DNA from: an uncultured Paracoccaceae bacterium | Lineage (GTDB): Bacteria; Pseudomonadota; Alphaproteobacteria; Rhodobacterales; Rhodobacteraceae | Reading direction: 5' to 3' | DNA length: 64,000 bases | NCBI GenBank assembly: GCA_947495795.1 | Contig: CANMAI010000001.1 | Span: 558,001-622,000, forward strand | Part shown: positions 1 to 8,403 of the stretch, piece after piece | Layout of the letters: each line of letters opens with the position of its first letter | Numbering within the stretch: the stretch's first letter is position 1 | Notes under the pieces: model-generated | Seen by the model: the letters and a program-made list of their open reading frames with translations, nothing else | Database searches by the model: none | Told to the model about the DNA's origin: nothing | Position numbers and translations under genes: made by a program

Positions 1-726
1 AGCCCGGAAAGTATCGGGGCGCTGGCGGCAGAGCGGGCGCTGGCGCGGGCTGGGGCCAAAAAGCCGCCCACCGGCGCCTATCCCGTGCTGTTCGATGAGC
101 GTATTTCCTCCAGCCTGATCGCGCATCTTCTGTCTGCGATAAATGGTGCATCCATTGCCCGGGGCACAAGCTGGCTGAAAGATGCGATGGGCGAGGCGGT
201 TTTGCCCGAGGCGCTTTCGCTGGCAAAAGATCCGCACCGCCCGCGCGTCAGCGGCTCCCGCCCCTTCGATGCGGAGGGGCTGCCAATGGCAGAGCGGGCG
301 CTGGTGGAAAATGGTGTGCTGAAATCATGGGTGCTGGATCTCGCCTCCGCCCGCAAGCTGGGCATGGCACCCACGGGTGATGCGGTGCGCGGCTCTTCCG
401 CGCCGCCTTCACCGGGCATTGGTAACCTGTCTTTCACGCAAGGCAGCCAGAGCCGGGAGGAGATGCTGGCCGAGATGGGCGAGGGCCTTCTGATCACCTC
501 GCTTATGGGAGCCTCGATCAATCCCAATACAGGTGACTATTCGCGCGGGGCCTCCGGCTTCTGGATCCGCGGCGGCCAGATTGCGGAGCCGGTGAACGAA
601 TGCACCATCGCGGGCAATCTGCGCGAAATGCTGATGACGGTGGCACCTGCGAACGATGCGCGCATGCATCTTTCGCGCCCTGTGCCTTCGATGCGTGTGG
701 AGGGATTGACGATTGCCGGTAGCTGA
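1..726 (+). CDS. pmbA: PmbA/TldE metalloprotease-family protein, C-terminal part
   Basis: The frame is open to the left edge of the window, so only about the last 241 residues are present. The sequence matches the C-terminal half of the TldD/PmbA (TldE) family: a long beta-rich region with a run on an unsaturated Gly/Ala-rich core (EMLAEMGEGLLITSLMGASINPNTGDYSRGASGFWIRGG, quoted here only as hallmark segments GEGLLITSLMG and GDYSRGASGFWI) and the conserved NECTIAGNL stretch close to the end. In this family TldD carries the metal site and PmbA is its partner; together they cleave unfolded peptides, antitoxins or modified-peptide precursors in the cytoplasm. The stop codon overlaps the next gene by 14 nt, so the two are probably co-translated. 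The assignment is by family recognition; nothing in the fragment is broken. Confidence 0.88.
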   Translation, partial: SPESIGALAAERALARAGAKKPPTGAYPVLFDERISSSLIAHLLSAINGASIARGTSWLKDAMGEAVLPEALSLAKDPHRPRVSGSRPFDAEGLPMAERALVENGVLKSWVLDLASARKLGMAPTGDAVRGSSAPPSPGIGNLSFTQGSQSREEMLAEMGEGLLITSLMGASINPNTGDYSRGASGFWIRGGQIAEPVNECTIAGNLREMLMTVAPANDARMHLSRPVPSMRVEGLTIAGS

Positions 727-1483
727 CGCGGCCCTTCTGGAGGAGGCTGCGGCGGAGGCGGGCGCGATCGCGATGCGGTACTTCCGGCGCGATCCGGAAG
801 TGACGATCAAGCCCGATGACAGCCCGGTAAGCGAGGCCGATCTGGCGGTGAATGCCATGCTGGAAGCGGAGTTGAAGGCGGCGCGGCCCGATTACGGCTG
901 GCTTTCCGAGGAGACGCCGGACACGGAGGCACGGCTTTCGGCGGAACGCACGATTATCGTCGATCCGATTGATGGCACACGCGCTTTCATTGCCGGGCAA
1001 TCGGCATGGGGTGTGGCGCTGGCCGTGGTGGAGGCGGGGGAGGTTATCGCTGCTGCCTTCCGGATGCCCGCACAGGATAAAACATATATGGCGCAAAAAG
1101 GCGGCGGCGCGACGCTGAACGGAGATGCGCTTGCCGTTTCCCGGCGCGAGGCCGTGGAAGGTGCGGATATCCTTTCCAACAAGACAGCGCTCAAGGCGGA
1201 AAACTGGGCGCGGCCCCTGCCGAAGGTAAACCCGCACTTTCGCCCCTCCCTCGCCTATCGGCTGTGCCTTGTGGCAGAGGGACGTTTCGATGCAGCACTC
1301 ACGTTTCGCGATGCGTGGGAGTGGGATATCGCGGCGGGTGATCTGATTTGCCGCGAGGCTGGCGCGGAAGTGCGCACCACCGGTGGAGCAACGCCGCGTT
1401 ATAACTCCCCATCGGCCAGCCAGCCGGGGCTGATCGTGGCGGGGCCGCCCCTTTATGCGGATCTGCGGCGCTATCTTCGGTAG
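713..1483 (+). CDS. inositol monophosphatase-family protein (CysQ/SuhB-like phosphatase)
   Basis: A 256-residue cytoplasmic phosphatase of the Mg-dependent, Li-sensitive inositol monophosphatase/3'-phosphoadenosine 5'-phosphate phosphatase superfamily. The metal-binding signature DPIDGTRAF is at about residues 83-91, the acidic EE pair of the first metal site (WLSEETPD) precedes it, and the second conserved block WEWDIAAGDLICREAG lies near residue 200. The length is normal for the family. The start is a TTG inside the last codons of pmbA; no ATG fits the conserved N-terminus. The exact substrate (inositol phosphate, PAP or fructose bisphosphate) cannot be read from the sequence. Position behind pmbA is a common arrangement in Rhodobacterales, but the envelope-biosynthesis genes that often follow are replaced here by tspO and a glycan block. 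Confidence 0.85.
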   Translation: MPVADAALLEEAAAEAGAIAMRYFRRDPEVTIKPDDSPVSEADLAVNAMLEAELKAARPDYGWLSEETPDTEARLSAERTIIVDPIDGTRAFIAGQSAWGVALAVVEAGEVIAAAFRMPAQDKTYMAQKGGGATLNGDALAVSRREAVEGADILSNKTALKAENWARPLPKVNPHFRPSLAYRLCLVAEGRFDAALTFRDAWEWDIAAGDLICREAGAEVRTTGGATPRYNSPSASQPGLIVAGPPLYADLRRYLR

Positions 1484-1570
1484 CGGGCCTTTGTTTGCGG
1501 TTGCTGCAACCGGGCAGTTGATCTGATAGAAGATGTCTGGAACTCACTGGCGAACGAAATGGATTGAAAG

Positions 1571-2041
1571 ATGGATTGGCTCACCTTCGCAGGATTTACA
1601 GGTGCCGTTATTGCCGCCGCATCCACAGGTGCCGCATTTCCGCCGGGCCAGTGGTATGATGATCTGGATAAACCGGGCTGGACCCCGCCAAACTGGCTCT
1701 TTCCACTGGCATGGACAGCGCTTTATGCAGCGATTATCTTTGCAGCGACCCGTGTTGCCGCAACGCCGGATCCCGCACCCGCCCTCGCCTTCTGGGCCTG
1801 CCAGATTGCCTTCAACGGGCTGTGGACACCCGTTTTCTTCGGCCTCCGCAAGCTCGGCGGCGCGCTGATGGTGATCGCGGGGCTCTGGCTCTCCGTTCTG
1901 ATCACGCTCATCCTGTTTTGGCAGGCCGATACGCTCTCGGGCGTGCTTTTTGTGCCCTATCTCATATGGGTGAGCTACGCAGGAGCGCTCAATTTCGACA
2001 TCTGGCGCCGAAATCGGGCGGGCAGTGCTGCCACGCCCTGA
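1571..2041 (+). CDS. tspO: TspO/MBR family tryptophan-rich sensory protein
   Basis: A 156-residue integral membrane protein with five predicted hydrophobic helices, rich in Trp and aromatic residues. The family hallmarks are visible: PGQWYDDLDKPGWTPPNW near residues 25-42, FxxWxxxY in the second helix, the FNGLWTPVFFGLRK block near residue 85 and WVSYAGALNFDIWRRN at the C-terminus. TspO (formerly CrtK) binds porphyrins, and in Rhodobacter it represses photosynthesis genes under oxygen, probably through tetrapyrrole export or breakdown. In Rhodobacter capsulatus it sits between crtB and crtC; here crtI and crtB are absent and three glycan genes separate it from crtC. It may therefore have its own promoter, which I cannot locate. 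Confidence 0.93.
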   Translation: MDWLTFAGFTGAVIAAASTGAAFPPGQWYDDLDKPGWTPPNWLFPLAWTALYAAIIFAATRVAATPDPAPALAFWACQIAFNGLWTPVFFGLRKLGGALMVIAGLWLSVLITLILFWQADTLSGVLFVPYLIWVSYAGALNFDIWRRNRAGSAATP

Positions 2042-2130
2042 ACGCCTTTTCGGCCGATATCCTGCAGAATGGTATATAACGGCCTGCGGGATTAACTCTT
2101 GATTTACCATAAACCGCCTACCCTCCGGCA

Positions 2131-2162
2131 GATGCACGTGCGCACCGCGGCGCCTGTGCATC
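2131..2162 (+). promoter_or_regulatory. stem-loop in the leader of glf
   Basis: Arms gatgcac (2131-2137) and gtgcatc (2156-2162) are perfectly complementary, and an inner 4-bp GC stem with a 6-nt loop (2144-2149) extends the structure. There is no T-tract, so it is not a classic terminator. It ends about 7 nt before the purine-rich Shine-Dalgarno region of the next gene, so it would lie in that gene's 5' leader if transcription starts upstream. A role is inference only. Confidence 0.35.
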
Positions 2163-2183
2163 ACTGCGGGAGAGAGGCGCTTC

Positions 2184-3398
2184 ATGTCAGACGAGATTTT
2201 GATCCATACAGGCCTGTTCAGCCCACCTCTGGTTGCAGGCCGAATATCCGACAAGATGATGCAGACAGTGCTGATCGTCGGGGCCGGGCTGGCCGGGGCC
2301 GTCTATGCCCGCGTCCTCGCCGAATACGGCCTCAAGGTACATGTTATCGATCAGCGCGATCACATCGCCGGAAATTGCTATGATTATCTGGATGCAACGG
2401 GTGTGCGGGTGCACAAATACGGCCCCCATCTCTTCCACACTTCGAACCAGCGGGTGGTGGAATGGTTGTCGCGTTTCACGGACTGGATCCCCTATCAGCA
2501 CAAGGTTGTGGCCCGGATGGATGGCGGGCAGGAAGTGCCCCTGCCGGTGAACCGCGCGACGGTGAACGCTGTCTTCGGCACCGATCTCAAAACCAGCGCG
2601 GACGTGATGGCATTCCTGAAGGGCAAGACAGAACACCGGGCCCAGATCCGTACGGCGGAAGATCACCTCTATGCGCATATAGGGCCGACACTCACCAACT
2701 TCTTCTTCCGGCCCTATACCCGCAAGATGTGGGGCACCGATCTGCAGGATATGGATGCCGCCGTGGTGCGCCGGTTGCAGATCCGCATGGATGACGAAGA
2801 CAGGTATTTCCCCGGAGATACCTTTCAGGCCTTGCCGAAGGATGGCTACACGGCACTCTTCCAGCGGCTTTTCGATCACCCCGAAATCACGGTGGAAACA
2901 GGCAAACCGTTTGAGAGGAAGATGCTGGCAGACCACGACTACTGTTTCTCTTCCATGCCGATCGACGCGTTTTACGACTATCAGCTGGGAGAGCTGCCCT
3001 ACCGCTCCATCCGGTTCCACACCTCCAGGGTGGCGCGGGCGCAGGCACCCCGGCACGTGACAATCAACTACACCGATGATGGCCCGTTTACGCGGGAAAC
3101 ATGGTGGCACAACCTGCCGGGCCACTGCCGGGAAGAGGGCCAGGATGTGCCGGTAACGGTAGAGGAGCCCTGCGACTACAAGGATAACGGGATGGAACGC
3201 TACTATCCCGTCAAAACCCACGATGGGCGCTACGACAAGCTTTATGACCGCTACAAGATGATGGCGGATGCGGAGCAGAACCTCTCCTTCATCGGGCGCT
3301 GCGGCACCTACCAGTATCTCGATATGCATCAGGTGGTGAACCAGTCCCTCACTGGCGCGGGCAAGTGGCTCAGCCTCCACATGTCCAATGCTGCCTGA
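2184..3398 (+). CDS. glf: UDP-galactopyranose mutase
   Basis: A flavoprotein of 404 residues that converts UDP-galactopyranose to UDP-galactofuranose, the donor for galactofuranose in surface glycans. The FAD-binding Rossmann motif VLIVGAGLAGAVYARVLAE follows a 24-residue N-terminal extension. Further hallmarks are HIAGNCYD, YGPHLFHTSN, the active-site segment FFFRPYTRKMWG near residue 175 and YYPVKTHDGRYDKLYDRY towards the C-terminus. I keep the start at 2184 because GGAGAG lies 10-15 nt upstream; ATG at 2256, directly before the Rossmann fold, is the alternative and has no visible ribosome site. The downstream glycosyltransferase starts 55 nt after the stop, or overlaps it if an upstream ATG is used, so the two form an operon for a galactofuranose-containing polymer. 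Confidence 0.95.
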   Translation: MSDEILIHTGLFSPPLVAGRISDKMMQTVLIVGAGLAGAVYARVLAEYGLKVHVIDQRDHIAGNCYDYLDATGVRVHKYGPHLFHTSNQRVVEWLSRFTDWIPYQHKVVARMDGGQEVPLPVNRATVNAVFGTDLKTSADVMAFLKGKTEHRAQIRTAEDHLYAHIGPTLTNFFFRPYTRKMWGTDLQDMDAAVVRRLQIRMDDEDRYFPGDTFQALPKDGYTALFQRLFDHPEITVETGKPFERKMLADHDYCFSSMPIDAFYDYQLGELPYRSIRFHTSRVARAQAPRHVTINYTDDGPFTRETWWHNLPGHCREEGQDVPVTVEEPCDYKDNGMERYYPVKTHDGRYDKLYDRYKMMADAEQNLSFIGRCGTYQYLDMHQVVNQSLTGAGKWLSLHMSNAA

Positions 3399-3453
3399 AC
3401 GAACGGCACAGAAACCTGCTCCGCGCAGCCTCAAACCGACAGGACCAGAAGCC

Positions 3454-6276
3454 ATGAAGCTGCAAGAATTCCCAAAGCCGGGTAGCTGGCAAAACGATCC
3501 CCGATCTGCGGCGCCTTATGCGATCTACTTTGATTGGCAGCTTGATCTCAGGGCGGGCGGGCCGCCGGGATACCTGGCAAATCTGGCAGCGGGCCTCAAG
3601 GATATGGGAGAGGCGGCACCGGTTGATCTGATCACCCGGGCGTCGGATACAAACACTTCCGGGTCGCAGTTCCTCAATGCCACCTTTGGAAAGAGCAAGG
3701 CTCCCCTCTTCTCCACCCCAAAACGCCGTGAAACCGATTTTGCGGAAACCGATCAGTCCGAGGCGACCGTGAAGGCGCTTCGCGAAGCGGCTTTCGTTGC
3801 CCGGCCGGACTGGATGCACCTCGCCCCCGACAATCTCCGCCGCCTCGATCCGCAAGCCCGCAGAATTGTTCATGTTCACACGACCATCGATGTGATCAAG
3901 GCACACACAACGCTTGTGCGCCACGGCTGTCGGCACAAGGTCAAGTTGGCGCTGACAACGCATTGCCCGGAAATGCCCGCCAAGGAATGGTCGGAGAAAG
4001 CGTATTCCGAGGGCGCGGCAGCAGAGGCTGCCAATCTCTATTTTCACAACCACAGATTCCTCGATCATCTGGCGCTGCATCACACGGATATCCTGATCTT
4101 TCCGTGCGAAGAGGCGATGGAACCCTACCGCTCCACCTTCAGCGATTTCGAAAAGTGCTTCGGCCAGCGCGATACCCGCTTCGTCCCAACCGGCGCACAG
4201 CCGCTTGTCGTCTCCACTCCGCGTGAACAAACCCGGGCCGAGCTTGGCCTGGGCGAGGCTTTCACCGCCTGCTACATCGGCAGGCACAATCGTGCCAAGG
4301 GCTACCACGTCCTTGCGCGCGTGGGTGCAGCCCTTCTGGAAGAGGAGGCTGATCTTGCCTTCCTCATCGGCGGTACTCCCGGCCCGCTGCCCGCGCCGCA
4401 GCATCCCCGGTGGATCGAATATGGCCGTACCGAGCAGCCAGGAGATCTGTTGGCCGCAGCCGACGTATTCGTTCTGCCCAATCTGCAGACCTATTTCGAT
4501 CTGATGCTGCTCGAAGTGCTTTCCGCAGGCAAGATGGTGATCGCGGCCCGCACCGGCGGAAACCGTTATTTTGAAGGGCCGAGCGATGGCCTGATGCTCT
4601 ACGATACAGAAAGTGAACTCGCCGCTTCCCTGCACGCCGCCAAGGCGCTTTCTCCCGAGGAAAGGGAGGCGCGGGGTGCTGCCAACAAGGCGCTTTACGA
4701 GGCCCGCTTCACGCCTCGCGCGTTTGCCCGCAACTACGTGGATACGCTGGAGACGATCTCGGCTGATTATCCCGCCAACCCACACAGGGCGCGTAAGAAA
4801 ATCGCGGTCAAGCGCCCGGCCAAGGTGTCTGTTATCGTGCCCGTCTATAACGTGGAGCCCTATCTGGAAGCCTGCCTCGCCTCCATCGCGGCGCAATCCC
4901 TCAAGGAGATAGAGGTTCTGGTCGTCAATGACGGGGCGACGGATGGCAGCCCTGAAATCATAGACCAGTTCGTGAAAGGAGATCCGCGCTTCCGCCGTCT
5001 GGACAGGCCAAATGGCGGCCTTTCAGCGGCGCGCAACACCGGGCTGGATGCGGCCACCGGCACCTATATTGCCTTTGTGGACAGTGATGATCAGATGGCT
5101 CCGGATATGCTGGCCCGGATGTTCGCAGCCTGCGAAGAGCAGGGCACACGGCTGGCTGTGTGCGGTGTGCAGCATATAGATGCCGATGGCGCGCCGGGGG
5201 CCGCCGTTACGAGTTTTATCGAGGATCAGTGCGTTTACCCAAAATGGCAGAACGGCACGATCGAAAGCTCGGTGGAAACGCTGAGTGCGATATTTCCGAG
5301 CGCGTGGAACAAGCTCTACCATCGCAGCCTTTTTGATGATGTGCGCTATGATCACGGCCTCTATTACGAGGATCATCCCGTTTTCTACAAAACCTTCCTC
5401 AGCCAGCCGAGCTTTGCCTATGTGAACGCACCGCTTTACCAGCACCGCGATAGCGGTGATGCGCGGATCACCAAAGATGGTTCCCGCCGCGTTCTGGATG
5501 TGTTTACGGTTCTCGATATGCTGGAAAGCATCTTCCGCTCCCGTGTTAACCGCGGAGAACTGCGTCTGACCATGGCAAGGCTCATCCTCCGCCTCGTCTG
5601 GGAACGGCTCTGGACAGTTGATGATCAGCGCACGCGGTTTCGGCTGGCCGAGCAGGCGGTTATGCGGTTCGCCGCCCATGAACTTACACAGGAAGAGATC
5701 AGCCGTCAGCGCGATGCCGTGATCGACAAAAGCTTCGTGGCCGAGCTTTTCGAGATTGCCGAGAGCGGTGAGTGGACAAAACCCTCCAAGGTGAATGCGT
5801 CGTTGAGCGCCCGCATTTCCGTGCGCGATGCAACCCCGAGGCCTCTCAAACGTCCCCACAAGATGGTCGGGCTGGATACCGAGGCCGGGTTTCTGCTGGT
5901 TCACCCGCAATTGGAGAGAACGACGACAGCCGAGATACTGGGCCTCGGGTTTTTCGGTCCCGGAGAACTGTCTTTCGCGCTTTCGGTGGAGCATCAGGCT
6001 TCTGCCGATGTCAGCTTTCGGGTGCGTGCCGCACCTGCCGCCGTGCTTGAAGAAAGCCAGCTTCTTGGCGATGAAAGCCCCATCTGGCTGGCGGATACCG
6101 GCTGGATCACCCTCTCTGCATATCAACAGAAGAGCCACCGCCTCACGATCCCTGAAGGCAGCCCGACCCTTGCGATATACGTGCACACAAGACTTGCAGA
6201 AGGCGCAAGCATGCACCACGCTTGGGCACGGCTGCGCGATATCGAAGTGTCACCTCTCTCCGAAAAACAGCTTTAG
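3454..6276 (+). CDS. bifunctional glycosyltransferase (GT4-like plus GT2) with C-terminal accessory module
   Basis: A large cytoplasmic or membrane-associated protein of 940 residues with two catalytic modules. The first half is GT-B, GT4-like: CYIGRHNRAKGYH near residue 272 and LPNLQTYFDLMLLEVLSAGK near residue 345, although the usual EXE-type glutamate motif reads as FDLMLLE. From about residue 456 a GT-A, GT2 domain begins (VSVIVPVYN, VVNDGATDGS, RPNGGLSAARN, then the metal-binding FVDSDD near residue 539). After about residue 800 a roughly 130-residue beta-rich tail of unknown family follows. Start at 3454 is chosen for an upstream AGGA; ATG at 3388, inside glf, lacks a ribosome site. Next to UDP-Galf synthesis and a sulfotransferase, a role in building a surface polysaccharide is likely; acceptor and linkage are unknown. 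Confidence 0.85.
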   Translation: MKLQEFPKPGSWQNDPRSAAPYAIYFDWQLDLRAGGPPGYLANLAAGLKDMGEAAPVDLITRASDTNTSGSQFLNATFGKSKAPLFSTPKRRETDFAETDQSEATVKALREAAFVARPDWMHLAPDNLRRLDPQARRIVHVHTTIDVIKAHTTLVRHGCRHKVKLALTTHCPEMPAKEWSEKAYSEGAAAEAANLYFHNHRFLDHLALHHTDILIFPCEEAMEPYRSTFSDFEKCFGQRDTRFVPTGAQPLVVSTPREQTRAELGLGEAFTACYIGRHNRAKGYHVLARVGAALLEEEADLAFLIGGTPGPLPAPQHPRWIEYGRTEQPGDLLAAADVFVLPNLQTYFDLMLLEVLSAGKMVIAARTGGNRYFEGPSDGLMLYDTESELAASLHAAKALSPEEREARGAANKALYEARFTPRAFARNYVDTLETISADYPANPHRARKKIAVKRPAKVSVIVPVYNVEPYLEACLASIAAQSLKEIEVLVVNDGATDGSPEIIDQFVKGDPRFRRLDRPNGGLSAARNTGLDAATGTYIAFVDSDDQMAPDMLARMFAACEEQGTRLAVCGVQHIDADGAPGAAVTSFIEDQCVYPKWQNGTIESSVETLSAIFPSAWNKLYHRSLFDDVRYDHGLYYEDHPVFYKTFLSQPSFAYVNAPLYQHRDSGDARITKDGSRRVLDVFTVLDMLESIFRSRVNRGELRLTMARLILRLVWERLWTVDDQRTRFRLAEQAVMRFAAHELTQEEISRQRDAVIDKSFVAELFEIAESGEWTKPSKVNASLSARISVRDATPRPLKRPHKMVGLDTEAGFLLVHPQLERTTTAEILGLGFFGPGELSFALSVEHQASADVSFRVRAAPAAVLEESQLLGDESPIWLADTGWITLSAYQQKSHRLTIPEGSPTLAIYVHTRLAEGASMHHAWARLRDIEVSPLSEKQL

Positions 6277-6315
6277 TAAGTGCTGCTCGCCTATCCCGAA
6301 AAGGATCAAGCCTAG

Positions 6316-7233
6316 ATGTCTGAAAAAGTCCTGCGTCTCCATGTTGGATACCACAAAACAGGGTCCTCCAGCACGCAGATTGCCTTGGCCGAGGCCTTTG
6401 ATGAGGGGCACCTTCCGGTGCTTTACCCGCGCGCGGGGCGGTTGGAGAACTGGGCCTTCGCACACCAGCAGCTGGTGGAAGATCTGCGCTATGGCAACAC
6501 TGACTCTCTTGATGCGATCGTCAAGGAGCACAGGGCGGAGCCGGAAAAGCCCATCCTGATCTCCAGCGAGGATTTTTCGATGCCGGAGGCGAGCTTCACG
6601 CTTGCCATCATGCGAGAGGCCTTCCCCGATCATCGGCTGGAAGTTGTGGCGGTTCTCCGCAATCACGTCGACTGGATGCGCTCTTACTACATGGAGCGTG
6701 TTAAAAGAGGCTCGACACGCCTGGACCCGATGCTCTTCTTTCAGGAAAACCGGCATATCCGCGCATTTGCACCGGTGCTCCGGCTGGCCCGTTCGCTCGG
6801 GGCAGAGCTTACGGTGCTGAGCTACGATGATCTCACTCTGCCCAACGATCTCTTCCCCGTTCTCACCGGCACGGAAATGCAGGTGGAGGCCAAATTCAAC
6901 TGGAACAAGAGCCTCTCGCCGCAAGCCACATTCGCGGTCCGCAAGGCGTATCTCACCGGGATCGCCAAGAGGGCCAAGGTAAGCGATGTGATCCACAACG
7001 CGTTTGTTCTGGATAACAAGCTCCGCCCGCTTCTGGAGAAGGTGGATATCTACTCTCAGGTGGAAATCCAGAACATATTCGATTTCTACGCAGCGGATCG
7101 CGCCAGCATTAATGAGATTGCGGGGCGCACCTTACTGTCGGAGGATGTACCGCAAGCAAAAGGCCCACGGCTCGATGCGGATGATGATCCCGAGGCCTCG
7201 TATCTCCGCAAGTATCTCTCAATTCCAGGTTAA
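6316..7233 (+). CDS. sulfotransferase-like P-loop protein
   Basis: A 305-residue protein with the two PAPS-binding signatures of the sulfotransferase fold: a P-loop-like HVGYHKTGSSSTQ at residues 9-21 (5'-phosphosulfate loop) and VVAVLRNHVDWMRSYYMERV near residues 110-130 (3'-phosphate-binding RxxxxWxxS-like motif). No signal peptide or membrane helix is seen. It lies 39 nt behind the glycosyltransferase on the same strand, so the natural reading is that it sulfates a sugar of the same glycan. The family is diverse and the acceptor cannot be named. It ends 54 nt before the convergent crtC stop, without an obvious terminator hairpin. Confidence 0.72.
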   Translation: MSEKVLRLHVGYHKTGSSSTQIALAEAFDEGHLPVLYPRAGRLENWAFAHQQLVEDLRYGNTDSLDAIVKEHRAEPEKPILISSEDFSMPEASFTLAIMREAFPDHRLEVVAVLRNHVDWMRSYYMERVKRGSTRLDPMLFFQENRHIRAFAPVLRLARSLGAELTVLSYDDLTLPNDLFPVLTGTEMQVEAKFNWNKSLSPQATFAVRKAYLTGIAKRAKVSDVIHNAFVLDNKLRPLLEKVDIYSQVEIQNIFDFYAADRASINEIAGRTLLSEDVPQAKGPRLDADDDPEASYLRKYLSIPG

Positions 7234-7287
7234 CGCCAAGGCGCTACAAATGTCTGTTTGCGCGGCTGGCTTGCGAGGCGCCGAGAG

Positions 7288-8403
7288 CTACCAGCGTCGC
7301 GGCATCCGTGCCATCAGCATGGAAAGTATCACAGGGTTGCGCAGCCGGTTGAGATCCAGCGCCTCGTGCACCCCCACGGTTTCCTCACCGTTGATCTGCG
7401 TTTGGATTGCACTGCGGTTGTAAAACGGTGCGTCCAGCATGGCCTGCACCTGCCGGGGCCGGTAGCCCGCATCCGCCCGTGCCTCGCGCCGCACCTGCCA
7501 GAGCCCCCGCGCAAAACGGGCCATCGGCGGGGCTTCCATCTCACGCACGCTGCCATCTTCACCAAATTTCAGGGCCACGGCCAGCGCCGTCCCGTCTCTG
7601 CGGGAGGCATCGTAGAATGCGGCTGTTCCACCCGCCACGGGCAGGCGCGCCCATGTCCAGTAGCTGAAATCAGCCTCCAGCGCTGCCGTGCCGAAATTCG
7701 CATCGAAATACCCGTGCCCCGTCCAATCCCAACCCGGCCGCTCCACAGAAACCTCGATACGCGCCGTGGGCGCGAAGGGCCGCCAGATGTGGCGGTCTCT
7801 CTGATGCAGCGGCACCTCGATATCGGTGATGGCAGAAGGGATCACCCGCACCCTTCCCTTCAGGCGCTGCAGATGCGGGGTGGAAACTTCGTCAAAGTCG
7901 ATCTCAAGCGCATCGCCTGTCCATGTCAGGGAGCTTGGCCCCACCTCAAAGCGATCCTCGGTTTGCCGCACATGCCGCGCCGCCCGTTCCGTCATCGCCC
8001 AGCGCCCACCCTTCCCGTAGAGTGCCACGTTGATGCAGGAGTGGTTCAGCGGCCTCTTTCGCCCCGCCCACCGGTAATATGGCGAAAAGACCGAGCCTAT
8101 GAAGCCGATGATCGAGATGCCGCGCGTGCCGTCATCGCTAAGCCCGTCGATGTACCACCACGCGTATCCATCCGCATCGACGGTGATGTCGAAGCGCGGT
8201 CCTGCAGTATCGCAGCGGCCGCGTGCCGCCCGGAAAGCGCTGCCATCGGCACGCCCGGCCCCGGATGCCCCGCCCCCCCCGCCAGATAGAGGCCCGCTAT
8301 TTTCGTGCGGGCCTGCGGGCGCTTGAAGCTCGCCATCAGGCTGTGCGGATGCGCCCCGTAGATTGCTCCGCCCATCCCCGGGAAAAGCTGGTCGAAATCC
8401 CAC
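7288..8403 (-). CDS. crtC: carotenoid 1,2-hydratase (hydroxyneurosporene synthase)
   Basis: CrtC adds water across the C1,2 double bond of neurosporene/lycopene-type carotenoids in the spheroidene pathway. Clear family blocks are PRFDITV...GYAWWYIDG, SDDGTRG, IIGFIGSVFSPYYRWAG, NHSCINVALYG and WAMTERA, then a long beta-rich remainder ending at PRRW. The conserved domain starts near 8196, but the frame has no ATG, GTG or TTG between there and a GTG at 8403; I give that GTG as the formal start, although it makes the protein longer than the usual roughly 280-300 residues and overlaps crtD by about 300 nt. A rare start codon near the conserved block or re-initiation after crtD are alternatives. 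Co-transcribed with crtD. Confidence 0.9.
   Translation of the reverse strand: MGFRPAFPGDGRSNLRGASAQPDGELQAPAGPHENSGPLSGGGGGASGAGRADGSAFRAARGRCDTAGPRFDITVDADGYAWWYIDGLSDDGTRGISIIGFIGSVFSPYYRWAGRKRPLNHSCINVALYGKGGRWAMTERAARHVRQTEDRFEVGPSSLTWTGDALEIDFDEVSTPHLQRLKGRVRVIPSAITDIEVPLHQRDRHIWRPFAPTARIEVSVERPGWDWTGHGYFDANFGTAALEADFSYWTWARLPVAGGTAAFYDASRRDGTALAVALKFGEDGSVREMEAPPMARFARGLWQVRREARADAGYRPRQVQAMLDAPFYNRSAIQTQINGEETVGVHEALDLNRLRNPVILSMLMARMPRRW

Noticed and set aside
7258-8289. A 343-codon open frame on the plus strand opposite crtC
   Set aside because: It is the reverse side of a GC-rich coding region, has no ribosome site and no recognisable protein family; CrtC blocks on the minus strand are clear.
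8260-8290. Run of C/G near 8273-8280 considered as proof of a frameshift in crtD or crtC
   Set aside because: Both frames remain open across it and CrtD reads correctly through LAGGAGHPGPG; it is kept only as a possible slippage site.
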